Assembly: GCA_934630975.1 (NCBI GenBank)
Contig: CAKTXH010000124.1
Coordinates: 1 to 5,760, forward strand
DNA length: 5,760 nt
Reading direction: 5' to 3'
DNA from: an uncultured Clostridia bacterium
Lineage (GTDB): Bacteria; Bacillota; Clostridia; Christensenellales; Aristaeellaceae
In this document: positions 1-5,760 of the stretch, piece by piece
How positions within the stretch are numbered: position 1 is the stretch's first letter
Layout of the letters: each line of letters starts with the position of its first letter
Made by a program: the position numbers and the translations under genes
The notes under the pieces: generated by a model
The model's input: the letters and a program-made list of their open reading frames with translations, nothing else
Database searches by the model: none
What the model was told of the DNA's origin: nothing

Positions 1-891
1 TATACGGTCGTGCTGATGATGGTTGCGCTGGGCGGCATGTTCTCCGAGCGCAGCGGCATTATCAACATCGCGCTGGAAGGCATTATGGTCATCGGCGGCC
101 TGATGGGCGTGATCGCCATTCAGCTCATGCCCGCCGGATCAAGCCCGGTTGCCATTGTGCTGGTTTCCGTTCTCGCGGGCGGCCTCGCGGGCATGCTGTA
201 TGCCGGGATGCTGGCGTTCGCATCCATCAATTTGAATGCGGATCAAACCATCGGCGGCACGGCGCTGAACCTGCTGGCCACCGCGCTGGCGATGGTCGTC
301 GCCAAGGGCGTGAACCATTCCGCTTCCGCCAAGCTGGATTACAGCAACCGCGCGTTCATCTATGATTTCGGCCCGCTGACGGTGAACATCTTCCTGTTCA
401 TCGGCATTGTGGCGCTGATTCTCTCGTACATTGTGCTCTATAAGACGCGGCTGGGTCTGCGCCTGCGCGCGTGCGGCGAACATCCGCAGGCGGCGGACAG
501 CGTGGGCATCAACGTCTACAAGATGCGCTATATCGGCGTGCTGATTTCCGGCGTGCTGGGCGGCATCGGCGGCATGGCGTACATCATTCCGTCCGTTTCC
601 AGCTGGAACTTTGAGGTCGGCGTTTCCGGCGCGGGCTTCCTCGCGCTGGCGGTTATGATTTTCGGCCAGTGGAAGCCGTTCCGCATCTTCTTCGCGGCGG
701 TATTCTTCGCGCTGTTCAAGTCGCTGGCGAACATTGCCAGCTCGATCCCGTTCCTCGCCGATCTGGGCTGGACGCAGAACATGTATAACATGATCCCGTT
801 CATCGCCTCGATGATCATCCTTGCGTTTACGAGCAAGAAGTCCCGCGCGCCGAAGGCGGAAGGCATCCCCTACGACAAAGGCTCGCGGTAA
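1..891 (+). CDS. Nucleoside-type ABC transporter permease (BPD_transp_2 family, NupQ/YufQ-like), 5' partial
   Basis: This is an integral membrane permease of an ABC importer. The nearest family is the second permease of the Bmp/Nup nucleoside (purine) uptake systems. The frame is open to the window edge: codons for Tyr-Thr-Val precede the GTG at 10, so that GTG is probably internal. With 296 codons visible and relatives of about 305-320 residues, only a short N-terminal piece is missing. Family hallmarks, numbered from the first visible codon, are FSERSGIINIALEG at about 14-27 and the cytoplasmic coupling-loop stretch GLRLRACGEHPQAAD at about 152-166. There are also about seven or eight hydrophobic segments with glycine-rich helices (GVLGGIGGMA). 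The C-terminal tail, GIPYDKGSR, is typical of this subfamily. The ATPase, first permease and binding lipoprotein are expected upstream, outside the window. It ends at TAA and is followed by a terminator. The family is secure; the substrate is inferred. Confidence 0.93.
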   Translation, partial: YTVVLMMVALGGMFSERSGIINIALEGIMVIGGLMGVIAIQLMPAGSSPVAIVLVSVLAGGLAGMLYAGMLAFASINLNADQTIGGTALNLLATALAMVVAKGVNHSASAKLDYSNRAFIYDFGPLTVNIFLFIGIVALILSYIVLYKTRLGLRLRACGEHPQAADSVGINVYKMRYIGVLISGVLGGIGGMAYIIPSVSSWNFEVGVSGAGFLALAVMIFGQWKPFRIFFAAVFFALFKSLANIASSIPFLADLGWTQNMYNMIPFIASMIILAFTSKKSRAPKAEGIPYDKGSR

Positions 892-955
892 GGGGGGCGT
901 TGGGCTGCCGCCCAAACCCGACTGAGGGATTTCATCCCTCAGACTCCCATTATCG
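889..955 (+). repeat. Two-hairpin 3' module, copy A (permease side)
   Basis: The module starts at the permease stop codon and holds two perfect palindromes. The first has a 6-bp stem, TTGGGC (900-905) with GCCCAA (910-915), and a 4-base loop. The second has a 9-bp stem, CTGAGGGAT (922-930) with ATCCCTCAG (934-942), and a 3-base loop. Neither is followed by a T run, so they are not classical intrinsic terminators alone. The same order of elements (GTTGGG hairpin, CCCAAACCC, second hairpin, CCCA-TAT) recurs inverted at 1020-1089. This indicates a dispersed intergenic repeat or a conserved 3'-UTR structure. Confidence 0.75.
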
Positions 956-984
956 CTTCGCGGCGGTTTTAATCAGTAAGCATA

Positions 985-1020
985 AAAAATTCTCCGATGG
1001 TTTTCCATCGGAGAATTTTT
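985..1020. terminator. Bidirectional Rho-independent terminator
   Basis: A perfect inverted repeat has arms ATTCTCCGATGG (989-1000) and CCATCGGAGAAT (1005-1016) around a TTTT loop. It is extended by AAAA (985-988) pairing with TTTT (1017-1020), giving a stem of about 16 bp. A T run follows the stem on both strands: T1016-T1020 on the + strand, and the complement of A984-A989 on the - strand. It lies between two convergent genes, so it can end both the permease transcript and the CotH/DUF4956/VTC transcript. Confidence 0.92.
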
Positions 1021-1089
1021 ATAGTGGGAAGTGCAGGAACCTCAGGTTCCTGCCGAGGGTTTGGGGCGAGAAGCCCCAACGTCCTCTTA
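1020..1089 (-). repeat. Two-hairpin 3' module, inverted copy A' (VTC side)
   Basis: Read on the - strand, this starts at the stop codon of the VTC gene and repeats the layout of 889-955. The first hairpin has arms TTGGGGC (+ strand 1061-1067) and GCCCCAA (1073-1079) with a 5-base loop. The second has arms GCAGGAACC (1033-1041) and GGTTCCTGC (1045-1053) with a 3-base loop. Shared single-strand words with copy A are CGTTGGG at the start, CCCAAACCC between hairpins, and CCCA followed by TAT at the end. The second stem differs entirely in sequence between copies, but its pairing is kept. Confidence 0.75.
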
Positions 1090-1779
1090 AAACTCCTTGT
1101 TCTCGTACCGCCTGCACCACGTGTATTTGCTGACCGCGCTGCGCTGAGCCGTAATGCCGCTGAGCACCGCCTGCATGTACGTCGGCAGGAACTCGTCGTA
1201 TTTGACTTCCAGCACCTCGACCGGATCGTCAAACACCGGGTAGGTGGGGATCGACGCATCGAACATGGCGGTCTGATACAGCCCGGTGCGGATCTGCTTG
1301 TCAAACGTAATGCGCACTTCCTCGGCGGGGTGGATATACGCCTCGCGGACGTAATCCACAATGACCACCGGGCGCAGCAGCCGCGTTTTCATCTCGCGAT
1401 ATACGTCATGCAGCAGGGGATGGCGCATGCGCTGCAAGCCTTCCGGGTCGCCCGCAATCAACTGGTCGGCCAGCTCGCGGGGGATGGAGACGGATTGCTT
1501 GGAAATCAAATCGCCGTATTTGCTTTTACATTCCAACTTGATCATGCGGTCGCTGAAATTGTAAATGCGGATGCGGTATTTTTTTCGGTTGCCGACGCCC
1601 GCGATTTTCTCTTCCAGCGCGTCGTCGTTGATCGTGTCGAAATACAGCGAGCGAATGTGATATTCGTGGCCCTGATCGAGCTGCATCAGCGGCGTGAGCG
1701 AACTGCGCAGTACGTTCAGCTCCGCCGGGGTGATGAAATACTTCAGCTCATGTCGCAGCGGAATGTTGCGGATGATCAT
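1087..1779 (-). CDS. VTC-domain polyphosphate polymerase-type protein (triphosphate tunnel fold)
   Basis: A 230-residue protein made of one VTC domain, the soluble catalytic domain that makes polyphosphate from ATP in the yeast vacuolar transporter chaperone. No signal peptide or membrane segment is visible, so it should be cytoplasmic. Tunnel-fold motifs appear in order: RHELKYFI (9-16), SLYFDT (44-49), KYRIRIY (67-73), KLECKSK (81-87), VDYVREAY (141-148), RITFD (156-160), LEVKYDE (190-196) and SKYTW (217-221). The paired arginines R69/R71, E83/K85, R145, E191 and K218 appear to match the phosphate- and metal-binding positions of yeast Vtc4. That alignment is from memory. The usual basic and acidic tunnel residues therefore look intact and the enzyme is probably active. 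It is the last gene of the - strand operon, 9 bases after the DUF4956 gene. The product could be polyphosphate or another phosphate compound; bacterial members of this type are poorly characterised. Confidence 0.93.
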   Translation of the reverse strand: MIIRNIPLRHELKYFITPAELNVLRSSLTPLMQLDQGHEYHIRSLYFDTINDDALEEKIAGVGNRKKYRIRIYNFSDRMIKLECKSKYGDLISKQSVSIPRELADQLIAGDPEGLQRMRHPLLHDVYREMKTRLLRPVVIVDYVREAYIHPAEEVRITFDKQIRTGLYQTAMFDASIPTYPVFDDPVEVLEVKYDEFLPTYMQAVLSGITAQRSAVSKYTWCRRYENKEF

Positions 1780-1784
1780 ATCGG

Positions 1785-1791
1785 CTCCTTA
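1785..1791 (-). promoter_or_regulatory. Ribosome binding site of the VTC gene, overlapping the upstream stop codon
   Basis: On the - strand TAAGGAG lies 5 bases before the ATG at 1779. Its TAA is the stop codon of the DUF4956 gene. A ribosome finishing DUF4956 therefore sits on the start region of the next gene, the usual layout for translational coupling and near-equal output of the two proteins. Confidence 0.88.
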
Positions 1792-2463
1792 GTTGCCCGC
1801 TTCGGACTGGCAGGCAATCAGCGTCGCGTTGTGCACGCCTTCGGTGTCCATCAGCTTGTTCACAATGTCAAAGCGCTCACGTAGCTGCACCTCGACGGTC
1901 AACTCCACGCCGCCGGGGGTGACCGTCTTGCTGCGAAGGCGCTGCACCTTGATGCGGCGGATGAAGTCCATGACCTCCGGCTCGACCTGGGCGTCATAGT
2001 GGGTGACGAGCAGGAAGGTGTTCGGCGTGCGCAGGCGGAAGAACGCCAGCGCCAGCATCGCGATGGAAATGCCCGCGACGACGACCAGCGCGATGGTGTA
2101 CAGCTCCGCGCCGAGCAAAATGCCCATCGTCAGGCTCCAGAACATGTAGGCCGTGTCGAGCGGGTCTTTGACGGCCGTGCGGAAACGCACGATGGAGAGC
2201 GCGCCGACCATGCCCATCGACAAGGCGATGTTCGACTTGATGCACATGACAACCGGGGTCGTGATCATGCACAGCATGATCAGCGTGTTGGCGAACGACG
2301 GGGAAAAGAGCACACCGCGGAACGCCTTACGATAGACCAGCGCGATGATCAGGCCGACGATAAAGCCCATCAGCAGCGCCAGCACCATTTTCATCGGCGT
2401 AAGGCTGGCCATCTGCTGCGCGAACCATTCGGTAACGCTTGCGTCGTTGATGATGTTCTTCAT
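1789..2463 (-). CDS. DUF4956 family membrane protein
   Basis: A 224-residue integral membrane protein of a family with no established function, as far as I know. Hydrophobic segments lie at about 25-45, 56-75, 104-119 and 121-142. The signature stretch is at 84-110: MVGALSIVRFRTAVKDP, then LDTAYMFW. It has a dense charged cluster (R93, R95, K99, D100, D103) next to or within the membrane region. A soluble C-terminal domain of about 75 residues (150-224) follows, with alternating beta/alpha character, probably cytoplasmic. The start at 2463 is chosen because GGAGG lies 9 bases upstream; the frame stays open to a GTG at 2553, but that has no comparable site and would add a non-conserved 30-residue leader. 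Its neighbour is a VTC-domain enzyme, the common partner of this family. A role as membrane anchor or conduit for that enzyme is inference. Confidence 0.92.
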   Translation of the reverse strand: MKNIINDASVTEWFAQQMASLTPMKMVLALLMGFIVGLIIALVYRKAFRGVLFSPSFANTLIMLCMITTPVVMCIKSNIALSMGMVGALSIVRFRTAVKDPLDTAYMFWSLTMGILLGAELYTIALVVVAGISIAMLALAFFRLRTPNTFLLVTHYDAQVEPEVMDFIRRIKVQRLRSKTVTPGGVELTVEVQLRERFDIVNKLMDTEGVHNATLIACQSEAGN

Positions 2464-2472
2464 GGGATGTTT

Positions 2473-2477
2473 CCTCC
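2473..2477 (-). promoter_or_regulatory. Ribosome binding site deciding the DUF4956 start
   Basis: GGAGG on the - strand sits 9 bases before the ATG at 2463. It is the only strong Shine-Dalgarno match in the 106-base gap and settles the short start over the in-frame GTG at 2553. Confidence 0.85.
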
Positions 2478-2555
2478 AGACATTGATGATGTGTGATAAG
2501 GTTGGGACGCGTGTAACAAAGCTGCGCTTTTTGAAATACAGGGGCGGAGGCACAT

Positions 2556-2570
2556 ATGGCCTTAGGCCAT
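2556..2570 (-). other. Small hairpin at the end of the CotH gene
   Basis: Arms ATGGCCT (2556-2562) and AGGCCAT (2564-2570) are perfect inverted repeats around one base, folding as a 6-bp stem with a 3-base loop. The palindrome reaches the first base of the CotH stop codon. No T run follows on the - strand, so it is not a standard terminator. It could slow 3' decay or mark a processing point between the CotH message and the two genes downstream. The rest of the gap (2464-2555) shows only the DUF4956 ribosome binding site and no convincing promoter. Confidence 0.5.
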
Positions 2571-5500
2571 TATTGGTACTCCGCCGGAATCTCCGGGCAC
2601 GGGCCGAAATAGGACTCCATTTCCGCGTCGCTCAGCCCGAAATAGGATTGGATATCCAGCCAGACGAAGTGCGGCCTGCGGTTCATGACGCGCACGGCGC
2701 GTTCGCAGCGTGTAATCCAGTAGTTGTATGCGCCGGTTGCGTTCTTCGGCACGTCGAAACTGACCTTGGAAGGCATTTCTGTTGCCCAGCGTTCGCTGTG
2801 CATCTGCATTTCCGGCTTGATCTGCGCCGTCATTTCGTAGAAGAGCGAGACCATGTTTTCCGTCGTCAGCACGCTGTTGAACAGCTCGGCATAACGTTTC
2901 AGGAACTTGTCGCGGTATTGCGGAACCTGCACCAGCTTGCGCACGAACAGGGTGGATTTGATCTTCTCGTTACCTGCGCCGTTTTCGTTCATGTAGTAGG
3001 AGACGCAGCCGGAGGCGTATTCCTTGCCCTTGCTCTTGTAGGTGGCGTTGAACAGCCCCCAGTCCATATCGAACACCAGATAGCGCCACTTTCCGTCGCC
3101 GGATTTGGTATTGCGGTAGAAGCGCACGTTACCCGGGTCGGTGTTGCCGTAGAACGATTCGAAGATGTAGTAATCGAACATGTTGTCGATGTCAAAATTC
3201 GCCTCGACCTCGGCCAGCAGCTCGGGATCGCTGTTCAAATCGGCGTCCTTGACCTTGTTGTAGAGCGCCTTGTAATCCGCGTTGGAGCCTTGCTTCACCT
3301 GAGAGGTGGAAAGGCCGTCGGATTGCAGCAGGTCGATGTCGTCCGCGCTGGCCCATCCTTCGTGCTGGGCGACCATATCCACGCCCGCGCGTTCGCGCAT
3401 GTTGTAATGGCCCCAGTATTGGCCGTTGATGTAGACGATGACGGGCTTCCATGCCTGCGTGACCAGCGTGCTTTCGGCTTGATCGATCAGCCGCGCTTCC
3501 AGACCGTCCAGCACGCGGGTGTACAGACCGTCCTGTCCTCCGTTGCGCAGAACGAAGCTCTTGTAGGTCGTGAACGGGCGGTCACTGAACAGGGCATAGT
3601 CAAATTCGCTCTTGCCGAACTGGCCGTCCGCCTTGATGTACAGGCTCTTCTGCGGCATATCCAGCGAATACTGGCCCATGACGCGGAAGCGAATGCCCTG
3701 TGAGATTTGCAGTTGACCATTTTCGTCGGTATATTCCACCCAGCCGCTGAACCAGTTCTTTTGACCAAACGTGGCTTTTTTGAACCATGGGCGGTCATTG
3801 ACGTTGGGATCAATATTCGGACCATAGGCGAACGCGCCGTATTCCTCGTTGGTCAGGTTCTCCGGATTGGTCGTCAGGCAGACGATCGGCATCGTGTGAT
3901 ACACGGAAATCAGATACGTTTCGGAGATGATCTGCGAAGCCTCCACGCCGTCGCGATAGGCGCGCGCGCGGATGACCGTGTTGGTTTCCACCTCGATCGG
4001 CCCGGTGTAGACGGGGGAGGATTCGTTCGGGTCGGTGCTGTCCAGCGTGTAGCGGACGGTGCTGTTCGCGGGCACGTTGATCGTCACCGCGTTTTCGCCC
4101 GTCAGCGGCCGCTCATACAGGCCGCCCGCCACGTTGAAGCTCGGCGCTTCGGCGTAGCCGGTGAAGCCCTGCCCGTTCGTCTCGCCTGGCGTGGGGGTGG
4201 AATAATAGAAAAGGCCGGCCTGCCCGAGCGTGCGCCCGTAGGAGGTGTCGTCGTAGAGCTGGGGCACGACCACCTTGTCCAGAATCTGCCCGCTGGGCGT
4301 GGAGAGACAGACCGTTTCGCCCGATTTTTTCAGGTTGAAGTTGGTAAAATAATAAACGCCGTCTTTGCTCGTCTGCGTGGTATCGCAGTAGATGACCAGA
4401 TAGCTGTTGTTTTCGATGGTAATGTCGGGAAACTGCCATTTGCGCGGTTTCTTAATGTTATCGGACAGGCCGTAACCCTTGAGGTTTACGGCCTGCCCGC
4501 TCATGTTGTAAATTTCAATGTAGTCGTAATAGTAATTGACGTTAGGCCCGTGCGTGGTTTTGTTGCCGGTCATGACCTCGGTGATATACAGCCCGGAGGT
4601 ATTGGCGAGGCAGAACGATGTATCCATCGCGGTCATGCCCGCGCGCGTGTTGGGCAGCCCCGGCGTGGGGGTGGTGAAGACCTTGAAACTGCCGTCGCCC
4701 TCTTCGTCGCGCCCCCAGGAGGTATCCGCGGAGAGGAGATCGTAGGTCACCATGTCGATCATTCGGCCCTGAATATCCGAAAGGATGACGGTTTCGCCGT
4801 TGGAGCGCAGTTTGAAGTTGGCGTGCGGCCAGCTTCCGTCCGCCGCGGCGCGGTCCTTCTTGGAAGCGAAGACGACGAAATAGCCGTTTGCCTCGATCAC
4901 GCTGCCCTGCGGGAAACGCCACTTGACCAGCTTATCCGTGCTGTCGCTGAGCGCGTAGTTGGAAAGGTCGATGGCCTGATTGGTCGTGTTGTGGATCTCG
5001 ATCCAGTCGGGATAGTCGCCGTCCTCGTCCTTGAGCGTGGTGATGGAGGACGCGCAGATTTCGTTGATCACCAGCGCGCCGCTTTGCAGCACCGTGCTTG
5101 CGCGGAACGCGGCGTAACCCTCCTGCGTGTTGTCGTACCCCGGCGTGTACTGGTCGGTGATGATGTAGTCGCTGCCGCCGATCCACGTGTAGCTCATGTT
5201 GTAATCCATCGCGGGCACGTCCAGCTCCTGAAAAGCGATGCCGTCGCTGCCGAAGAGGAAGAGCTTATCGCCTGCGGAGGAAAGCTTGAATTTCGCGTGG
5301 AGCGTTTTCCCGGCTTCGTTCTGCGTGCTGTCCGAAGCGAAAACGACGACGTGTTCGCCCGCGGCCAGCGTCATATCCGGGAAGACGAAGGTGATCTTGT
5401 CCGCGCGGTCGGAAAGGCCGTAGCCGCCGATGTTGACGGGGCTGTCTCCCGTGTTGGTGATTTCCACCCAATCCGGGAAAGCGCCCGTTTCATCCGGGAA

Positions 5501-5758
5501 AGCGCTTCGGTTGGAGGACATCGCTTCCGTGATGCGCAGGTTCGTGTCGCCGCTGGAAACGGCGGCCTCGTCAACCTCCGTGCCGGATACGTTGGCGGCC
5601 GGGGTCTGCGCGATTTTCGGCGCGAAGAAAATCATCAGCACGACGAACACGCTGAGCACAATCAGCAGCGGCAGGGTGCCGCGCTGGGGCTTGACGCGTT
5701 TGATGGCGCTGCGCTTTCTGCGCGGCGGACTGGTATTTTTCATCCGGTTGGAACGCAT
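2570..5758 (-). CDS. Membrane-anchored CotH-kinase family protein with three lamin-tail-like domains
   Basis: A 1062-residue surface protein if the ATG at 5758 is the start. Its upstream region is outside the window, so the 5' end is not certain; an ATG at 5743 lacks a visible ribosome binding site. A basic cytoplasmic tail (about 13-26) and one hydrophobic helix (about 29-46) without an obvious lipobox or cleavage site suggest an N-terminal anchor with the rest outside. Next come three lamin-tail-like beta domains (about 73-210, 228-373, 389-530), then a chitobiase C-terminal-like module (about 536-618, with RYTLDSTDP and IRARAY). The CotH kinase domain is at about 622-1035. Its motifs are RFRVMGQYSLDMPQKS (690-705), VYINGQYWGHYNMRER (775-790), FYGNTDPGNVRFYRN (869-883) and FDMDWG (896-901), where D897 and D899 are the likely metal ligands. 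Bacillus CotH phosphorylates spore coat proteins; the target here is unknown. No sorting signal is visible at the C terminus. It is the first visible gene of the - strand operon. Confidence 0.9.
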   Translation of the reverse strand: MRSNRMKNTSPPRRKRSAIKRVKPQRGTLPLLIVLSVFVVLMIFFAPKIAQTPAANVSGTEVDEAAVSSGDTNLRITEAMSSNRSAFPDETGAFPDWVEITNTGDSPVNIGGYGLSDRADKITFVFPDMTLAAGEHVVVFASDSTQNEAGKTLHAKFKLSSAGDKLFLFGSDGIAFQELDVPAMDYNMSYTWIGGSDYIITDQYTPGYDNTQEGYAAFRASTVLQSGALVINEICASSITTLKDEDGDYPDWIEIHNTTNQAIDLSNYALSDSTDKLVKWRFPQGSVIEANGYFVVFASKKDRAAADGSWPHANFKLRSNGETVILSDIQGRMIDMVTYDLLSADTSWGRDEEGDGSFKVFTTPTPGLPNTRAGMTAMDTSFCLANTSGLYITEVMTGNKTTHGPNVNYYYDYIEIYNMSGQAVNLKGYGLSDNIKKPRKWQFPDITIENNSYLVIYCDTTQTSKDGVYYFTNFNLKKSGETVCLSTPSGQILDKVVVPQLYDDTSYGRTLGQAGLFYYSTPTPGETNGQGFTGYAEAPSFNVAGGLYERPLTGENAVTINVPANSTVRYTLDSTDPNESSPVYTGPIEVETNTVIRARAYRDGVEASQIISETYLISVYHTMPIVCLTTNPENLTNEEYGAFAYGPNIDPNVNDRPWFKKATFGQKNWFSGWVEYTDENGQLQISQGIRFRVMGQYSLDMPQKSLYIKADGQFGKSEFDYALFSDRPFTTYKSFVLRNGGQDGLYTRVLDGLEARLIDQAESTLVTQAWKPVIVYINGQYWGHYNMRERAGVDMVAQHEGWASADDIDLLQSDGLSTSQVKQGSNADYKALYNKVKDADLNSDPELLAEVEANFDIDNMFDYYIFESFYGNTDPGNVRFYRNTKSGDGKWRYLVFDMDWGLFNATYKSKGKEYASGCVSYYMNENGAGNEKIKSTLFVRKLVQVPQYRDKFLKRYAELFNSVLTTENMVSLFYEMTAQIKPEMQMHSERWATEMPSKVSFDVPKNATGAYNYWITRCERAVRVMNRRPHFVWLDIQSYFGLSDAEMESYFGPCPEIPAEYQ
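4169..5542 (-). repeat. Three tandem lamin-tail-like domain repeats inside the CotH-family gene
   Basis: Three copies of one beta-sandwich domain are spaced about 155-161 residues apart. Landmarks recur in order: DWVEITNTG (96), DWIEIHNTT (251), DYIEIYNMS (412); YGLSD (113), YALSD (268), YGLSD (429); FKLSSAGD (157), FKLRSNGE (315), FNLKKSGE (474); and a closing turn YTPGYDN (204), TPTPGLPN (363), TPTPGETN (521). The copies are well diverged in DNA, so the duplication is old. The third has replaced the acidic run before the Asp-Trp motif with a Tyr/Asn-rich one (NVNYYYDY). Such domains are common on secreted bacterial proteins and are thought to be structural or adhesive. Confidence 0.85.
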
Positions 5759-5760
5759 GA

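Noticed and set aside
10..12. GTG at 10 as the true start of the permease
   Set aside because: The frame is open to the edge, no ribosome binding site can be seen, and starting here would remove the N-terminal residues expected before the conserved FSERSG motif.
139..915. - strand open frame antisense to the permease
   Set aside because: Arg/His/Gln-rich shadow translation without hydrophobic or domain structure; the + strand permease has clear family motifs.
900..1079. Row of palindromes considered as a CRISPR array or attachment site
   Set aside because: The palindromes differ in sequence and spacing with no constant repeat and spacer pattern, and no integrase or cas gene is nearby.
997..1884. 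+ strand open frame of about 295 codons across the terminator and the VTC gene
   Set aside because: It would start inside the terminator hairpin and is antisense to a gene with clear VTC motifs; no motif is seen in its own translation.
1789..2553. GTG at 2553 as start of the DUF4956 protein
   Set aside because: It adds a 30-residue, proline- and arginine-containing leader not typical of the family, while ATG 2463 has GGAGG at a good distance.
2464..2569. A sigma-70-type promoter for the DUF4956/VTC pair (TTGTTA with TATCAC on the - strand)
   Set aside because: The spacing is only 15 bases and the -10 match is poor; not better than chance.
2345..3703. Long + strand open frame antisense to the CotH-family and DUF4956 genes (about 450 codons)
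   Set aside because: It runs through two well-supported - strand genes, its translation is rich in His/Val/Arg of shadow type with no family motif, and such frames are expected in GC-rich coding DNA.
4188..4674. Identical 13-base word GGCGTGGGGGTGG at 4188-4200 and 4662-4674
   Set aside because: Both copies encode the conserved Thr-Pro-Thr-Pro turn ending lamin-tail repeats two and three, so protein constraint explains them.
5741..5743. ATG at 5743 as start of the CotH-family protein
   Set aside because: No Shine-Dalgarno-like sequence lies in the bases just upstream; ATG 5758 is kept, though its own upstream region is outside the window.

Overview
The window looks like chromosomal DNA from a fairly GC-rich Firmicute, most likely a gut- or rumen-type clostridium. 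The evidence is purine-rich Shine-Dalgarno sites (AGGAG, GGAGG), a Bmp/Nup-type nucleoside ABC permease with a typical Firmicute C-terminal tail, and intergenic DNA rich in GC hairpins. No rRNA, tRNA, mobile element or CRISPR array was seen. Taxonomy is inferred from style only.

Layout: (1) Positions 1-891, + strand: the 3' nearly complete part of a nucleoside-type ABC transporter permease, cut by the left edge. (2) Positions 892-1086: a compact convergent intergenic region. A strong bidirectional terminator hairpin (985-1020) is flanked by two diverged, inverted copies of a two-hairpin module, each beginning at the stop codon of its own gene. (3) Positions 1087-5758, - strand, read right to left: a large membrane-anchored CotH-kinase protein with three lamin-tail-like repeats (2570-5758), then a four-helix DUF4956 membrane protein (1789-2463), then a VTC-type polyphosphate polymerase-domain protein (1087-1779). 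The last two are tightly coupled: the stop codon of one lies inside the ribosome binding site of the next. A 106-base gap with a small hairpin separates them from the CotH gene.

The CotH/DUF4956/VTC set is the interesting part. The same families are, to my knowledge, repeatedly neighbours in bacterial genomes, but I know of no established function for the set. The parts suggest a cytoplasmic nucleotide-dependent phosphate polymerase, a membrane partner that could anchor it or pass its product, and a surface kinase-like protein built on adhesion-type beta domains. Whether they form one pathway is inference. The permease belongs to a separate, convergent transcription unit.
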